Under the pieces are notes generated by a model. The model saw only the letters and a program-made list of their open reading frames with translations. It did not search any database and had not been told where the DNA came from. A DNA stretch of 64,000 bases from Oasisia sp. SBJ-2009 (Eukaryota; Annelida; Polychaeta; Sabellida; Siboglinidae): the NCBI GenBank assembly GCA_964017155.1, contig OZ024867.1, forward strand, positions 14,271,909 to 14,335,908. Reading direction: 5' to 3'. A program made the position numbers and the translations under genes. Shown in pieces: positions 1 through 11,470 of the stretch (the first letter of the stretch is position 1; every line of letters starts with the position of its first letter).

Positions 1-120
1 CTTTGAGTTAAATTATGACGTGATGAGTACACCAGTCAGGCATGTTGTAATGGCAGTGAGAAGTAGTGTGCACAATGTTTGGTGATTATGGCCAACCAGG
101 AATGTTTTGTGCAATAATTG

Positions 121-150
121 CAACACAGCAGGATTCGAACCTGCACAAAC
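121..150 (-). other. tRNA-like T-arm remnant
   Basis: Read on the minus strand, 144 to 128 forms a perfect T arm: five paired bases around a TTCGAAT loop, which is also a pol III B box. No A box, anticodon arm or matching acceptor stem is visible upstream, so this is a tRNA-derived fragment or SINE piece and not a tRNA gene. Confidence 0.35.
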
Positions 151-223
151 CACGCAAACATTGTACTGTTTTAGTTGTCAGTATGCCTTAAATATATATA
201 TCATATAGGTTAGGATGTATTTG

Positions 224-500
224 TGATCTAGTTTACTTTCTTACTGTCTGACATACGTTTGACTGTGTAGGTTCTTTACTAAAAGGATACCCAGCATACT
301 AGTAGATTACACAAAGGGTAAACAGCAAGATCTATTGTTAATTACGTTCAATGAGCCTGAAGGAAGCAGTGCCCAGTCAAAAGGCACTCTTTGACACAGT
401 CTCTGGTAGATATGGTGCAATGGTACAGAATTTCTATTGTCGATTAAGCCAGTTTCTACCATCTCAGCAGAAATACCTTTTTTATTATAAAACATCATAC
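224..500 (+). repeat. Dispersed repeat, copy 1
   Basis: About 280 bases recur in the same orientation at 1334-1600, and a third partial copy lies at 841-905. Shared blocks include GATCTAGTTT, TAGTAGATTACAC and GGAAGCAGTGCCCA. No coding potential is evident. It is probably part of an unnamed transposable element or an old local duplication. Confidence 0.6.
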
Positions 501-1333
501 ACTGTCAGAATCTTCTTTTTGTTGTGAAAAGACCAGTTTTATTGAATACAGCGTCCTGCAAATGCCTTTATGTATGTCAAATGTTGAGAATTATCCCTCT
601 GCGTGCCAACAGTTTTAATTATTGCAAGACATGAAATACCTGTACTTATGTGCTTCTAAAGATTGTGTTTTATAGTAAGTTATACTACCTTGAACCAAGT
701 ACATAAATACTAAATAAAAACAATTTAAACGCCATGCAAACACAATTAATGTATACACAAAATAGTAGTTATGTCTAAGATTTTTGCACAATAGTAACAT
801 GTTGTCATACTGCCTTAGTAGTATTGTTGGCAGTCAATGTCACCAGTAGATTACATCACTGCTAGCAGCAAGATCTGTGAGTAATTAAGGTCAATGACCC
901 AGGGAAAACCTGGAGGGTTGGGTATGGCCATTGTGTACTTTCAAGGGATACCAGTTTTGAGAGCTGCATCTGTGGTGTGGAATCAGTTAGAAGCTGATTA
1001 CAACACACTGGATAAGACATTTGTGCTAACACATTCTCCTCAAAATGTATCTGATTTGCTTCTACTTCTTTTAAAAGTATTGTTTTAATAAAGCTGTGTA
1101 AAAGTTGGAAACATGGGCATATGATAAGAGAATAAGTAACAAAAGAACTGTTCTGTGTAAAGATAGATTTATACAAATCCACATATGGAGTTGACTATTA
1201 AAGTTATAAGAGACCTCTAACATTGTTGATGTATTAATCAGACATCGCTTTGGGAATAGACCCATTCCGAACGGAATAAACAGCATCCTTCGAGTTAAAT
1301 TATGACTATTTTATTATATAGATTACGCTGTAT

Positions 1334-1600
1334 TTGTGATCTAGTTTGCTTTCTTACTGCACAGTTTTGACTGTGTGGTTTCTTTACTATAAGGATAGCC
1401 AACATCTGTCACTAGTAGATTACACCCCTGGTAACAGCAAGGTATGTTGGTAATTAAGGTCAATGACCCAGGAGGAAGCAGTGCCCACTGCTTGACACAC
1501 AGTCTCTAGTACAGCAGGTCCAATTATGATGGCACAGGGTTTCTATTATGATTTAGATACTGGTTTCTACTGATTGTCTCAGTAGAAATGCCTTTCTGAT
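1334..1600 (+). repeat. Dispersed repeat, copy 2
   Basis: Diverged direct copy of 224-500. The two copies keep the same order of short shared blocks, with many substitutions and small indels, so the duplication is old. The short opening motif at 1-20 also recurs at 1289-1308, suggesting that the duplicated segment starts further upstream. Confidence 0.6.
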
Positions 1601-1964
1601 AGTAACATTTCAAAACCTCATTTTTTGTGACAATTCAAGTTTTATGTCATCGATAGTATTTTACATCAAATAATTCAAATTTGCAATACAGTAGTATTGT
1701 AACCTGCATTATTTATCTACAATTGCCGCTTTCTGTGTAATCTACATGACTGAAGAATGCAGTGTCTCAGTCAGGGCTAACTGATCTATTTCGCAATTGA
1801 ACGACAGTGTTTATACATTATTCTGTACAGTGTAACATTGGATGTTGTGTACTATCTTAGAAAGTGAGACAGATGTCACCAATATGCTATGCAAACTAAA
1901 CTGGTTAACTTTCAAGAAGAGTAGAAACCGGCAACAAGACTTTCAATCTTCTGTAAGATATCTA

Positions 1965-2990
1965 CTTTTCTTTTTGTCATTCTATGATCATGTTGATTAC
2001 GTATACAAGAGAGCCCAACAATGATATAGCCTTCTGAGAAATCTGAACAGTGTTGGTGTTAGCCAGCCAGAGATGGAGTGATTACAATATAAGTGTACTT
2101 GAGTACGATTAAGTTGAACATGCATGAGTATGAGTACGAGTACTCTGAAAACAAATGTACTCGAGTATGATTACTTTAGAATGTACTCAAGTACGAGTAT
2201 ATCAGAATGCCTGATGATTACATTGAATGTAGTCATGATTACTTTCATGATTACTTTAATGAATATCCTGTTTCTAACATAAAGGCAATTTTCATGGAAT
2301 CCCTAGATCCAGTAAGGATTCTGGATATAGGAACCATGACCAGTCATTCACACCATACTGACAGAGTAAACAGTACAGGTGGGGCTGTGTCATGGCTTCT
2401 AAAGTAAGATGTTAGGGGATGCTTATCTCCTCCAGGGCTTCCCAGGGACTGTCACAATATAACTTTGTACTATCAGTACTACAGTAAGCAGGAGGGTCAG
2501 GAGATGTGGCTTCTCTGGGGAGAGAAGGTATTAATTAGGCAAATCTGACTGAATATTTATTTAACTGAAATGCTCAACAGTAATAGAAAATTAATAGCTC
2601 AATTAATATTACATTTATTATATTACTTCTAATATTGCCATTTCTATCTGTCTAATATATTTGCTTGCAACTGGTCATATGAAAATATAATCATGAGAAG
2701 TAGTCGTACTCAAGTACGAGTACGACTACTTTGCTTTGTACTCGGGTACAAATTACTCAAAAAGAACTCGTAATCGAGTACGAGTACATAGTATGATTAC
2801 TCCCTCTCTACAGCCAGCACATTCTCCAACTTGCATACAGGTGTTTACATTTGTTAGCGTTATTACATGGTATGGCAATGCCAGTGGAAAGAATAAAATA
2901 AAGCTTGCCCGTGTTTTCAGCACAGCTAGCAAGTTGAATGGCAATGAACAGAAACACCCTTCAGGTAAAATTAATCCATTTTAAACCTTC
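1965..2990 (+). pseudogene. Non-LTR reverse transcriptase fragment, split by a hAT insertion
   Basis: Bases 1965-2067 encode a broken version of [11 protein letters not shown]...LLRNLNS, and 2819-2990 encodes VITWYGNASGKNKIKLARVF. Both match consecutive parts of the reverse-transcriptase C-terminal region found at 45390-45960 on the minus strand. An in-frame stop follows KRAQQ. The two halves are separated by the hAT-like element at 2068-2810. Dead retrotransposon remnant of the same family as the 45-kb copy. Confidence 0.75.
2068..2810. mobile_element. Non-autonomous hAT-like element with 8-bp target duplication
   Basis: The 743-bp element starts CAGAGATGGAG and ends CTCCCTCTCTA, imperfect inverted termini. 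Subterminal regions are full of alternating TACTCGAGTA / AGTACGAGTA motifs on both sides. It is flanked by TAGCCAGC (2060-2067) and CAGCCAGC (2811-2818), an 8-bp target duplication with one mismatch, as expected for hAT. The uninterrupted site is visible in the related retrotransposon copy near 45.7 kb. No transposase is encoded. Confidence 0.8.
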
Positions 2991-3959
2991 TTTCAAAACC
3001 ATTATAATATTTAATGTCATACTTACCACTTTCACTTATTGAAAAGACACTCCTAATTTAAAACTTGAGACATTATTTCACATAGTATATAAGATTATTA
3101 CTGAAAACAACAGGACAGGTGATATAGACTATAGAATACATGTAATTACTTTTTAACAATTGGGAAAGCTTCAAGACAATTTGCTAGAGTGTAAGTCCAT
3201 AACATTGCAGAGGACTACAATTAATTTAGGTATAATGTCAATAATACAATGCATTTCCATCGGGATATGTCTTTATGAAATCAAAATAAGAAATCATAAA
3301 CGAAGGCGTTGTGCATCCCGGCGTTATCGCCAAGTTCAAGTTGTGGGCGATATTACAACACTGTTACATTTCACATATTAAAGTTTATAATAATTATGTC
3401 TCACGTAAGATAGTGTTCACTGTTTATGTAAAAGAAAAACGGTTATATTACGTACAGCTAAACTGGTATTATAATCTGGCTCACAAGTTAAGAACTGTGA
3501 GTGTGAAGTCAGTGATTTGAGACTGAGTGAAGTTAGTAACTCTAAGTAAGTGCAAATGAAAGTCACAAAGATCATGCTGACTGCGATTTATTGCGTCCAC
3601 TTACTTCCAATCGCATTAGTGTATGTCACTGCAAAGATTAACCTTGTTGTGTAATAATGTTGCTACGAATATTAACATATCCATGCTTCAGCTTGGGCCA
3701 AGGATTTGATCAATGGGTATTTCGTATACATTTTTCAAAACACAGGCACAGATGCTCGGCTGACCCGGCCATGTTGACACAGCGATTGCGGGAAAATTCC
3801 AGTAGGTGGCACCACCAACTGGTAGATTATGACTAGTGCAAATGATACACATATACAGGTTAAATATATATGTTGTTGTTTGCATGTATTTCATGCTAAG
3901 AAAATGCAGTATATACGGCCGTATCCCACATAATTATACTGTCGAAATTTCGTAAAGAA
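2991..3959. other. No recognised feature
   Basis: AT-rich sequence with no convincing exon, repeat unit or transposon terminus seen on either strand. Confidence 0.5.
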
Positions 3960-3963
3960 CATA

Positions 3964-4926
3964 TGTCAAGGATGGACGCGGAGCGGGCGGTAACCGTCAA
4001 CAATCTTTATTGTACATGAAGAACAAGACAAGACCTAGCCTCGGTTACCCAGACTCCGTGAGGTGGCAGCACTTTTAAGCCCTATCAACTACGCCTGGGA
4101 CAGTATATATGCTTAAGTTTCTACATCCGGGCAGCCTTACCCCAGAATAGGGTAGAGACGCTGATTGGCTCTCAGGCCAACTATGAAATAAAAATTTAAA
4201 TAACGATATAGTTTTACAAGATAATAATATCATTTGAAAAGTATTCACCATTGAACTTATATTAACACAACAGTAAGTAAAAATTCAAATTTACCGTTGT
4301 TTATAAAATAAGAATTACGGCAGGATTAACCAGTATCCGTGAGGTGGCAGCATTGTCTAGCCCGACACGGATAGCATACAAATTAAATAAGGAAACCTTT
4401 TGATCAAATAATGCTGTATTATAAAAACTATTAAAAATTAAACTTATATTAACCCAAAATAAATAGAAATACAAATTTGCAGTTGTTTATAAAAAAAATA
4501 TTACGGCAGTGTCCGTGAGGTGGCAGCATTTTATAGATCACGCGGATACCAAACAAAAGCCGGCAAATGTCACCAGACTGTCTTCTCGGCGTAGTTCCGC
4601 AGCCGACCGACAGTCGGTTAAGCGAGACTAGACAAGACCCTGTCCACAGCCTGACGTCAGTGCTAACCTCCAGCGACCATCTGGTGGCTACTTCTGCTTT
4701 CACTCGTTGGCTCAATGCCGCCCTCTAGCGAGTATCAATCTTTCAAGATAATTCATCACATCTCGACTTCGATCGTTGGTCGCAAGTCTCGAGTCCCGCG
4801 CCTTCCTCCCACGCAACTCCCAAATCCCACTCAACCAGCTGCAGTGCCACCTATTGTGACTGCTAATTAACACTACCGGCATAACCATTAATCGCCAGGT
4901 GGAGACACTGATTACGGTCCATGACA
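3964..4926 (-). repeat. 3' LTR, carrying a DNA-transposon insertion
   Basis: Matches the 347-bp LTR at 5490-5836 over 3964-4035 and 4631-4926. The middle 595 bases are a separate DNA transposon. The unpierced right LTR shows the original target. Confidence 0.8.
4036..4630. mobile_element. Non-autonomous TIR transposon with 9-bp target duplication
   Basis: Starts TAGCCTCGGTTACCC and ends with the inverse of TAGTCTCGCTTAACC. GACAAGACC occurs on both sides (4027-4035, 4631-4639) and only once in the sister LTR, so the target duplication is 8-9 bp. Inside are three diverged tandem copies of a block containing GTGAGGTGGCAGCA. A truncated relative lies at 46334-46650. Target size and termini would fit a Mutator- or Merlin-like group; no transposase is present. 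Confidence 0.75.
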
Positions 4927-5089
4927 TAACCAGAGTTGGATCACCAGCAGTCATAGGATGGCCCATAAATTTGGCCAGCTTAATTGTTGGTGCAAGCGGG
5001 GCCCTGAACTGGTGAATGACACCAGCCAATGTTGCTGCTAAAGCTGCGTTTGACCGTGCAATTAAAGCGGCAATTTGTTCATCAGTCAT
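4927..5089 (-). pseudogene. Truncated Gag-like N terminus
   Basis: From an ATG at 5089 the minus strand encodes MTDEQIAALIARSNAALAAT and continues to a segment resembling the LAKFMGHP...AGDPTL region seen near the start of some Gypsy-like Gag proteins. The frame then runs straight into the LTR at 4926. Only about 54 residues of genuine Gag remain. The identification as Gag is inferred from position between LTRs plus this short similarity. Confidence 0.6.
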
Positions 5090-5489
5090 GTTGATGGAAA
5101 GAAGTGACAAGTTAATTAAAAGATCAACCAAATTTCAGAGATTGGTGTCAACTCACTGAGAGGTGTGACTGAACAGACACAACAAACATCAGGATATCAA
5201 ATCACGGACTAACATAACAACGTAAACCATTACAACATAAACCCTCTAACCAAATGTGGTTACAATAACAACATTACTTAGATGACAGATATCTAACTCA
5301 TAATCATTGACCAACTGACATACGCCCACTGTATACAGCTGCAACTTTGATTAGTGCGGATGATAACATATGATATACAACCTGTACTGTATAACTGCAG
5401 CACCTGTACCACTACACATTAAACATATCCAACTGATTACGACATAGCTCACCATGAACTATACGCGACTGTGCGACAGGGTCTTTTTC

Positions 5490-5836
5490 TTTCAAAGATG
5501 GACGCGGAGCGGGCGGTAACCGTCAACCATCTTTATTGTACATGAAGAACAAGACAAGACCCTGTCCACAGCTAACCTCCAGCGACCATCTGGGTGACTA
5601 CTTCTGCTTTCACTCGTTGGCTCAATGCCGCCCTCTAGCGAGTATCAATCTTTCAAGATAATTCATCACATCTCAACTTCGATCGTTGGTCGCAAGTCTC
5701 GAGTCCCGCGCCTTCCTCCCACGCAACTCCCAAATCCCACTCAACCAACTGCAGTGCCACCTATTGTGACTGCTAATTAACACTACCGGCATAACCATTA
5801 ATCGCCAGGTGGAGACACTGATTACGGTCCATGACA
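5490..5836 (-). repeat. 5' LTR (intact, 347 bp)
   Basis: Uninterrupted LTR copy. It differs from the 3' LTR by a few substitutions and a short indel near GTCCACAGC. The minus-strand terminal dinucleotide is mutated. Confidence 0.75.
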
Positions 5837-6133
5837 CATATATGAAAAGAAAAAAGTTATTGACGTTTTATGATGTCGCTGCGTAGTCGGATTTAGTCAA
5901 ATAGACTAAAAATGTATATTGGTGATTTCAACCGTTTAACGAACACAACACTTTTCATATTATCACTAAGACCCCACCTAGCATACCACAATATGTTGAT
6001 ATACATAGAGTTGAAAAATCTGACGATACCAAGGAACGATTGAGCAATGACTATCGAGCGACACATTCCGTGTCGCTTGATAACCAAGTGTCGCTGCATA
6101 GTCGGTCAATTGTCGCTCCATGGTCGCATTCAT

Positions 6134-6138
<5 letters not shown>

Positions 6139-6229
<91 letters not shown>
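6139..6229. repeat. (TA)n microsatellite
   Basis: About 45 uninterrupted TA units. Reading frames across it are not genes. Confidence 0.98.
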
Positions 6230-6231
<2 letters not shown>

Positions 6232-6274
6232 GCATACACATAGAAAGTCTAGCCCAACAGTTGATCTAAAATTG

Positions 6275-6319
6275 GTTGGGATTTTGTCCGTTGGGATTTT
6301 GTCCGTTGGGATTTTGTCC
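6275..6319. repeat. 15-bp tandem repeat, three copies
   Basis: GTTGGGATTTTGTCC is repeated three times in a row. Confidence 0.9.
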
Positions 6320-6569
6320 TGCACTCGTCTACTCTGGTCTACTGATTCTGAGATACATGGCTTCCTGTCCTAGCAGATTACAAGTTCAAATATTAAGCTG
6401 GAGCTGATTTGGGTCTCACAGAGACAATGAGTACAGATGTTTACAGGATTTAGCCAGTTAGCCTGTATTTTTCTCTAAATCTGAATATCAAGACATGGTA
6501 ACTAATGTTTGCTGAGTGGGTATAGTAGAACCTACCAATGTCCAGAGCCCAACATTTCTTTTGTTCCTC

Positions 6570-7398
6570 AAAGGACAAAAAAGGCTACGGCTTCGTGTCA
6601 TACACCTAATAGAGTTGATACAAAGTAACAATTTCCACATATACTCAATTTTTTAACGTCAGCGGTTTACTCAGAATGTGACTTTAAAGTCTAAAATTCT
6701 AACGATATCCACGATGGTCTGGACGCCGCCATAGGTGAAGGGTTAATTTGGCTTGGCCATTCAGCGCGCGGCATTCTATATCTCTGTCAGCTTCCGGCGA
6801 CGCTTTTAAGGGTCAACAACTTCGAGTCTTCGATAGTTCGTTCAGTTGGCGTGACATCTAGCAGCTGCTTATAGACGTATATCTAAATATGTGGTTAAAT
6901 ATATGGTAAACTTTAGTAATTATGCCTTCGTGTTCGGCATACGGTTGCAATAATAGTTGAAACAACCGGTAGTATTGAAGCAATGGATTCACGTTGGTGA
7001 TTTGCGGGCGTACTGTTTGGCACTTTGATCGGTCCATTTTGAGGAGAAATGCTTTGATGTAGACATGTATCATCAGTTGATGGGATGATTTCAGCGATAA
7101 CAATAATAGACAACTATATATTTACCGTCATCAGCATGTTACGCGCGTTGCCGAGTTGCAGCCATTTCATGACAACAGCCAAACCCTACGTGATCTACGT
7201 GGAGAGCGCCTCGATCACCGTCGTGACGTCATTCTTCGTCTAAGATGGGGTAGCGCACAGAATTTGGATGGCTGGGTGTTAAAAAATATTTTTATGGTAA
7301 ACCGCTGGCGTTAAAAAATTGAGTATATGTGGAAATTGTTACTTTATATTAACTCTATTAGGTTTATGCCACGTAAAAGTTAACTTTGTTTGTCCTTT
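6570..7398 (+). mobile_element. P-like (THAP) element, defective copy A
   Basis: An 829-bp element with long inverted termini that start AAAGGACAAA and include a well-conserved stretch CACATATACTCAATTTTTTA. Inside, 6922-6960 reads MPSCSAYGCNNS and then stop. That is the typical start of a THAP zinc-finger domain (C-x2-4-C pattern begun), as in P-element and THAP9-type transposases. The rest of the transposase is gone. A second copy lies at 20415-21265 in the opposite orientation. Superfamily assignment rests on the THAP start and is moderately secure. Confidence 0.65.
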
Positions 7399-7860
7399 AA
7401 ACAGATTAACAACTGACACCTGAGAGTACAAGAGTTTAGTACTTGGCATTGTCCAGTGTGAGACTGACAATGGCATTTGTTACTAAATGATACATTTTCT
7501 TTTGAACATCTTGTTGACTTTATGCTTTAAGCAAATACAAGGATACACCTGAACTAGTAACTAGTGAACTTATTTGCTTTAGATGAATATTAACTAAATT
7601 CTAAATGGACAGGAACTAGCCAGTGGTAATGTAAGTTATAGAGTAATTTCCACATATTTCCCGGTAAATACCACTTTTCCCGGTAAATACCGGTAATTAC
7701 CAGGTTATTCCCACTGCCCTGTCTAAAACCAGTTTTTCCAGGAAACGTCCCAACCCTGCATGCCTGTATTTAGTAATATTGAAAATAATTTGAAATGCTT
7801 TCCAATATACCTTCCAATGTATTTGTTTTTAAATACTTTGGCATTTAAAAGTATTTGTAT

Positions 7861-8698
7861 TAAGGATGGGACGAATCTGGAATTTCATTCTCATTGAATA
7901 TTCTAGAAATTTCGAATCGAATAATCCGTGGCTTCAATTTCAATTAGAATATTGAACGGCGTCGAAATGTCTTGCCATAGGTGTCATCCCGTGTCCATGG
8001 ACACCATCAGTGCTGGAGTCGTCGGCATCATGGCCGCCATACACGGCGATTTTTTTTTAACTTTCTGACCTACCCATGAAAACGACTTCTTACAGCCACC
8101 AGAATTATCCTCATATATCTTATGTATAAATATACACACTAGATTACAAAATAAAATAATTTATATTTGTGTAAAGAATGAAACTAAGAAAACACACTCG
8201 ACATGATCTACAGCAGCTACACGGACCTCGGCACTTACCATAACATCGATACATCGATGACTCACAAGTTCTGGTGTTATGCTAACCCTAAAGTAACCGT
8301 AACCCTAATGAAGCCCATGCTAACTTTAACTAATCCTGAACTTACCCAAACATGACACTGCTAACAAGACCGCCTCGACACAATACTGCTTTTACGGTAA
8401 GCTATGCCACGGATGGCAATGGCATTTTAAAGTAATGTTAGTGATTTATTTTGTAACGTAATGTGTATACTTATACATTTCAGATATGTGAGTTGTAGTT
8501 TCGCGGTTGTAGTATTTTTCATACCTATGTCAGAAAATAAAAGGTCACCTGGGACCGATTTTACAGTAGAGGACATTCGTGAAGGAAAATATTCTAGCGA
8601 TATTCGTCTATATACACTGTAGCTGCACATTTTCGGATAACGAATCAAATAACGGGAAAATGCTTGAATCTACTAATCGAATATTCGTCCCTTCCTTA
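7861..8698. mobile_element. MITE with TAAGGATGGGACGAAT termini
   Basis: Left end TAAGGATGGGACGAAT and right end ATTCGTCCCTTCCTTA are inverted repeats of about 16 bases with one or two mismatches. Subterminal sequence is rich in ATTCG/CGAAT. Related degraded pieces are visible at 26100-26425 (and its mirror at 37646-37970) and around 52540-52860. No coding sequence. hAT-like by appearance only. Confidence 0.65.
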
Positions 8699-8859
8699 AT
8701 TTCTATTTGAATTCCTCCTGTCTGATTGCATGTATAATAGAAGAAGTACAATATATACCTGTATTACCTGTTAATTAAATTTGGCATAGCAACAGGCGTG
8801 TTATCCATTTACCTACAGATAGATCAGTTGCATGATGGACTGTTCCAGTCCACCACCCC

Positions 8860-9070
8860 AAACCCACACAATATATCTTAATCCCACAACCTCTCCTCTC
8901 TGTCTCTCCCCACCCCCCTCACTCTCTGAATCTGTCTTCCTCCAATCCCCCATTCCTATCTCCCAATCCCACTGCCTCTCCCCTCTCTGTTTCACACTCT
9001 GACTCTGTCTCCCTCCGATCCCCCATCCTTATCTCAGTCCCTCTCCCAATCCCACTGCCTCTCACCCCAC
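8860..9070. repeat. Pyrimidine-rich low-complexity tract
   Basis: About 200 bases dominated by C and T (CCCAATCCC, CTCTCCCC), lying just upstream of the first recognised LRR exon. Confidence 0.8.
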
Positions 9071-9208
9071 CTCATTCTGCAGACTTGTGTTTTCTTTTGT
9101 TTGCATGTCGATCATTAATTTTAATACATTTGTAATGTTTCTCAAACACCGAATTCAATTGTGATGTAAATATTGATCATCAATAGTACACTATTTTCTA
9201 TATTTCAG

Positions 9209-11470
9209 CTTGTATGACTGCAGAATCCACGGAACATGCCTGGTTGCTGCTTTAAGGGTTTTGACCCAACTGACACACGTGAGGTATTGGTCATCATGAC
9301 TGGCATAGATACCTACACATATGTTTACTCTATTAATAATAGTTATAGACGCGTTTGAATAGAATCATTTCACTGGCCTTAGTAATGCTTTTTTAAATGT
9401 CGAGGTTTCTTAAGTTACCTTTCCTATATGATCATTACTGTTACAAAATGAGGCTTGTTATTTTTGTATGGATACATATTTCTTACAATTACAAGTCATG
9501 TTTTGCAATTTGAGGTGATCAGTATTTCATTGTAACATCTATCACAAAACAATGTTTCATTTATTTTGTTACATTCAATGATGTGTTGAACTCTTGCTTG
9601 AGTAATTTACAAATGTGTGCCTTTTGTTTAGTTTCGACGTCAATGCTGCCCTTCACGGCCAGGAAGTGACGACCGTTCTAACGAGCAGTCTGAAGGAACT
9701 CGTCCACTTGGAATACATCAGGTATGTTGAATACAACACATTGAAGTGATAATGTCTCATGTTGCAGCAACTGAAATCTTATTTGTGGTGTCGTTTGTTA
9801 TGTTTTAATGATGTCTGATTTACGCTTATCAAATCAGGTTCGGCCAAAAGTATAAAACTGTTATGTAATAATAATCAGAGGGGTAATATGTTGAGAGCGG
9901 GTGTTATTTATTAACTTGTGTGATTTACTGATGATACAACTCGCCAATGTCAATGTTGTCTACAGTAAACAAACAGTTGTGTTTGTGTCTCAACAGTCTG
10001 CAAGCATGTTGTCTAGACGACACAGACGTCTCTCAACTGTCGTCTGCGCTGCTGACCCTGAAAAGGTCAAAGGTGATAGAGTAAGTATTGAAGTCTACAG
10101 AAGCTATACAAATACTCTCTGTGATAGAAGTGTGTACACACACACGTACTCACAACTGTTCGTTCAAATCGGTCATTTAGAAACTAACTTGACCATTTTA
10201 GTAACAATGTGTGTCGTGTTCTCGTCACTTGTCAACCTCCTATAACAGCCTGCACGGTAACCATTTGACACCATTGATGTCTTGACAGTTTAGCGTCCAA
10301 TGACATCAGCGACACCGGCGCAATGAGAGTGGCTGAGATCGTCTGCAGCTTACACCGTCTTCTGTATCTAGGGTGAGACGTCTTTATTTGGGGTGATTCA
10401 GGTAGGGTATGTCACCATGTTCTCATGATGTCACTTAATTACCCTTTCCCACGTGCCCCTCCACTGTGTCCACCCACTAAATGCCCCCCCTGACATGTGG
10501 TCATAAAATGTTGCTTGATTCAAAATTGATACATTGTTATTTTTACATCTGTTGCCAGACTTCGGGAAACTACTGACTAGAAAACCTGTCAAACTGTTTC
10601 TGCATCAGTGTCACCAAACATGACAAGATGACAGTGTTTATTGTCACCTTCAAATGTTGTCATTTGTCACAATATTAACATTATTGTGTGAGAAGAATTA
10701 TTCAAAATAAGTAATTCTGTCAAGTGTCAACATAAAATAACAGATTGATTCTCGCGATGTGACAGAGTTTTCACAATGAACTATCCAAGGACCTCAAAAA
10801 CCAAGTCTCAACAAACAGCTGTGATTTTAACTGTTGGGTGTGTGGTGTCACCTGAGTGGATATGTCATGTGACACAACCCTTGTTTGTAGGCTCGGTGAC
10901 AACTGGCTGTCTTTGTCCGGCATTGAGTGCGTGCGAATGACGTTGAATTGGGACAAACCCCGGGGACAGGAGCGGATGCACTTAGCACTGTAAGTACAAC
11001 ACACTTTGTTGACGGTGACATTGTGACACATGTGACGTGGATAGCACAAGAAGAGAGGGTTGTGTCAAGTTGTTGTGTCAAGTTGTGTCAAGTTGTTGTA
11101 TCAAGTTGTTGTGTCAAGTTGTTGTGTCAAGTTGTTGTGTCAAGTTGTTGTGTCCTCTTGTAGCCTCGACTGGCAAAGACCACTGGGGGAGGAGAAGGAC
11201 CTGGACCCCCCTGACATGATCGTGTGGTGTCAGCGTCAGGTGGCTAACTTGACACTGGGGGTGACACGTCTACACGCGCGGCCTGTCTTGGCCAGGGACA
11301 AGTTCTGGGGAGAGGACGTGACCAAGATGGAAGGGACGCTGGACAACTGTATACAACTGCTCCGTGTGAAGGAGGACGAGAGACAACACGGGACAGGTCA
11401 CTGGGCACAGGTCAGACTACAACAAATAGAGCATCGGAGGAAGGCTCTGTCACAAACCAGACGCAATTGA
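9209..11470 (+). CDS. Leucine-rich repeat protein, 3' part (6 exons)
   Basis: Exons are inferred at 9209-9283, 9632-9721, 9997-10080, 10289-10372, 10891-10989 and 11164-11470, each bounded by AG and GT, with all junction phases compatible and a TGA stop at 11468-11470. The first four internal exons encode one leucine-rich repeat each of 25-30 residues: LYDCRIHGTCLVAALRVL, ISLQACCLDDTDVSQLSSAL and VIDLASNDISDTGAMRVAEI show the LxxLxLxxN-type spacing seen in ribonuclease-inhibitor and NLR-type repeats. The fifth exon carries LGLGDNWLSLSGIECVRM. The last exon is a charged, non-repeat tail of about 100 residues ending SQTRRN. Upstream exons, including the start codon, were not found between 1 and 9208, so any N-terminal domain (for example NACHT) is unknown. 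Function cannot be assigned beyond a protein-binding LRR scaffold. Confidence 0.75.
11066..11160. repeat. Intronic GTTGTGTCAA minisatellite
   Basis: A short unit around TCAAGTTGTTGTG is repeated about nine times in the last intron of the LRR gene, ending directly at the final acceptor. It supplies the pyrimidine/G-rich tract in front of that acceptor. Confidence 0.85.

Larger units (their letters stand above)
3964..5836 (-). mobile_element. Internally deleted LTR retrotransposon
   Basis: Two long terminal repeats (3964-4926 and 5490-5836) flank only about 560 internal bases. On the plus strand the copies begin TG(T)TCAA.GATGGACGCGG and end GGTCCATGACA, giving TG...CA ends (the right copy has TT). 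A 4-bp target duplication CATA lies at 3960-3963 and 5837-5840. The element reads on the minus strand: 5' LTR at right, leader, start of a Gag-like frame, then directly the 3' LTR. Nearly all of gag and all of pol are missing, so it depended on another element for its last mobilisation or was deleted in place. Confidence 0.8.

Noticed and set aside
121..150. A functional tRNA gene
   Set aside because: Only the T arm is present; no A box, anticodon stem or matched acceptor stem.
894..1088. Possible retrotransposon C-terminal remnant (SVVWNQLEAD)
   Set aside because: Only a few residues resemble the SVWNSLP motif; not enough to assign.
6040..6243. Ile/Tyr repeat frames
   Set aside because: Translations of (TA)n.
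8270..8350. Telomere-like CCCTAA/TAACCC motifs
   Set aside because: Scattered and degenerate (also at 52730-52760), within a MITE-related sequence; not a telomeric array.
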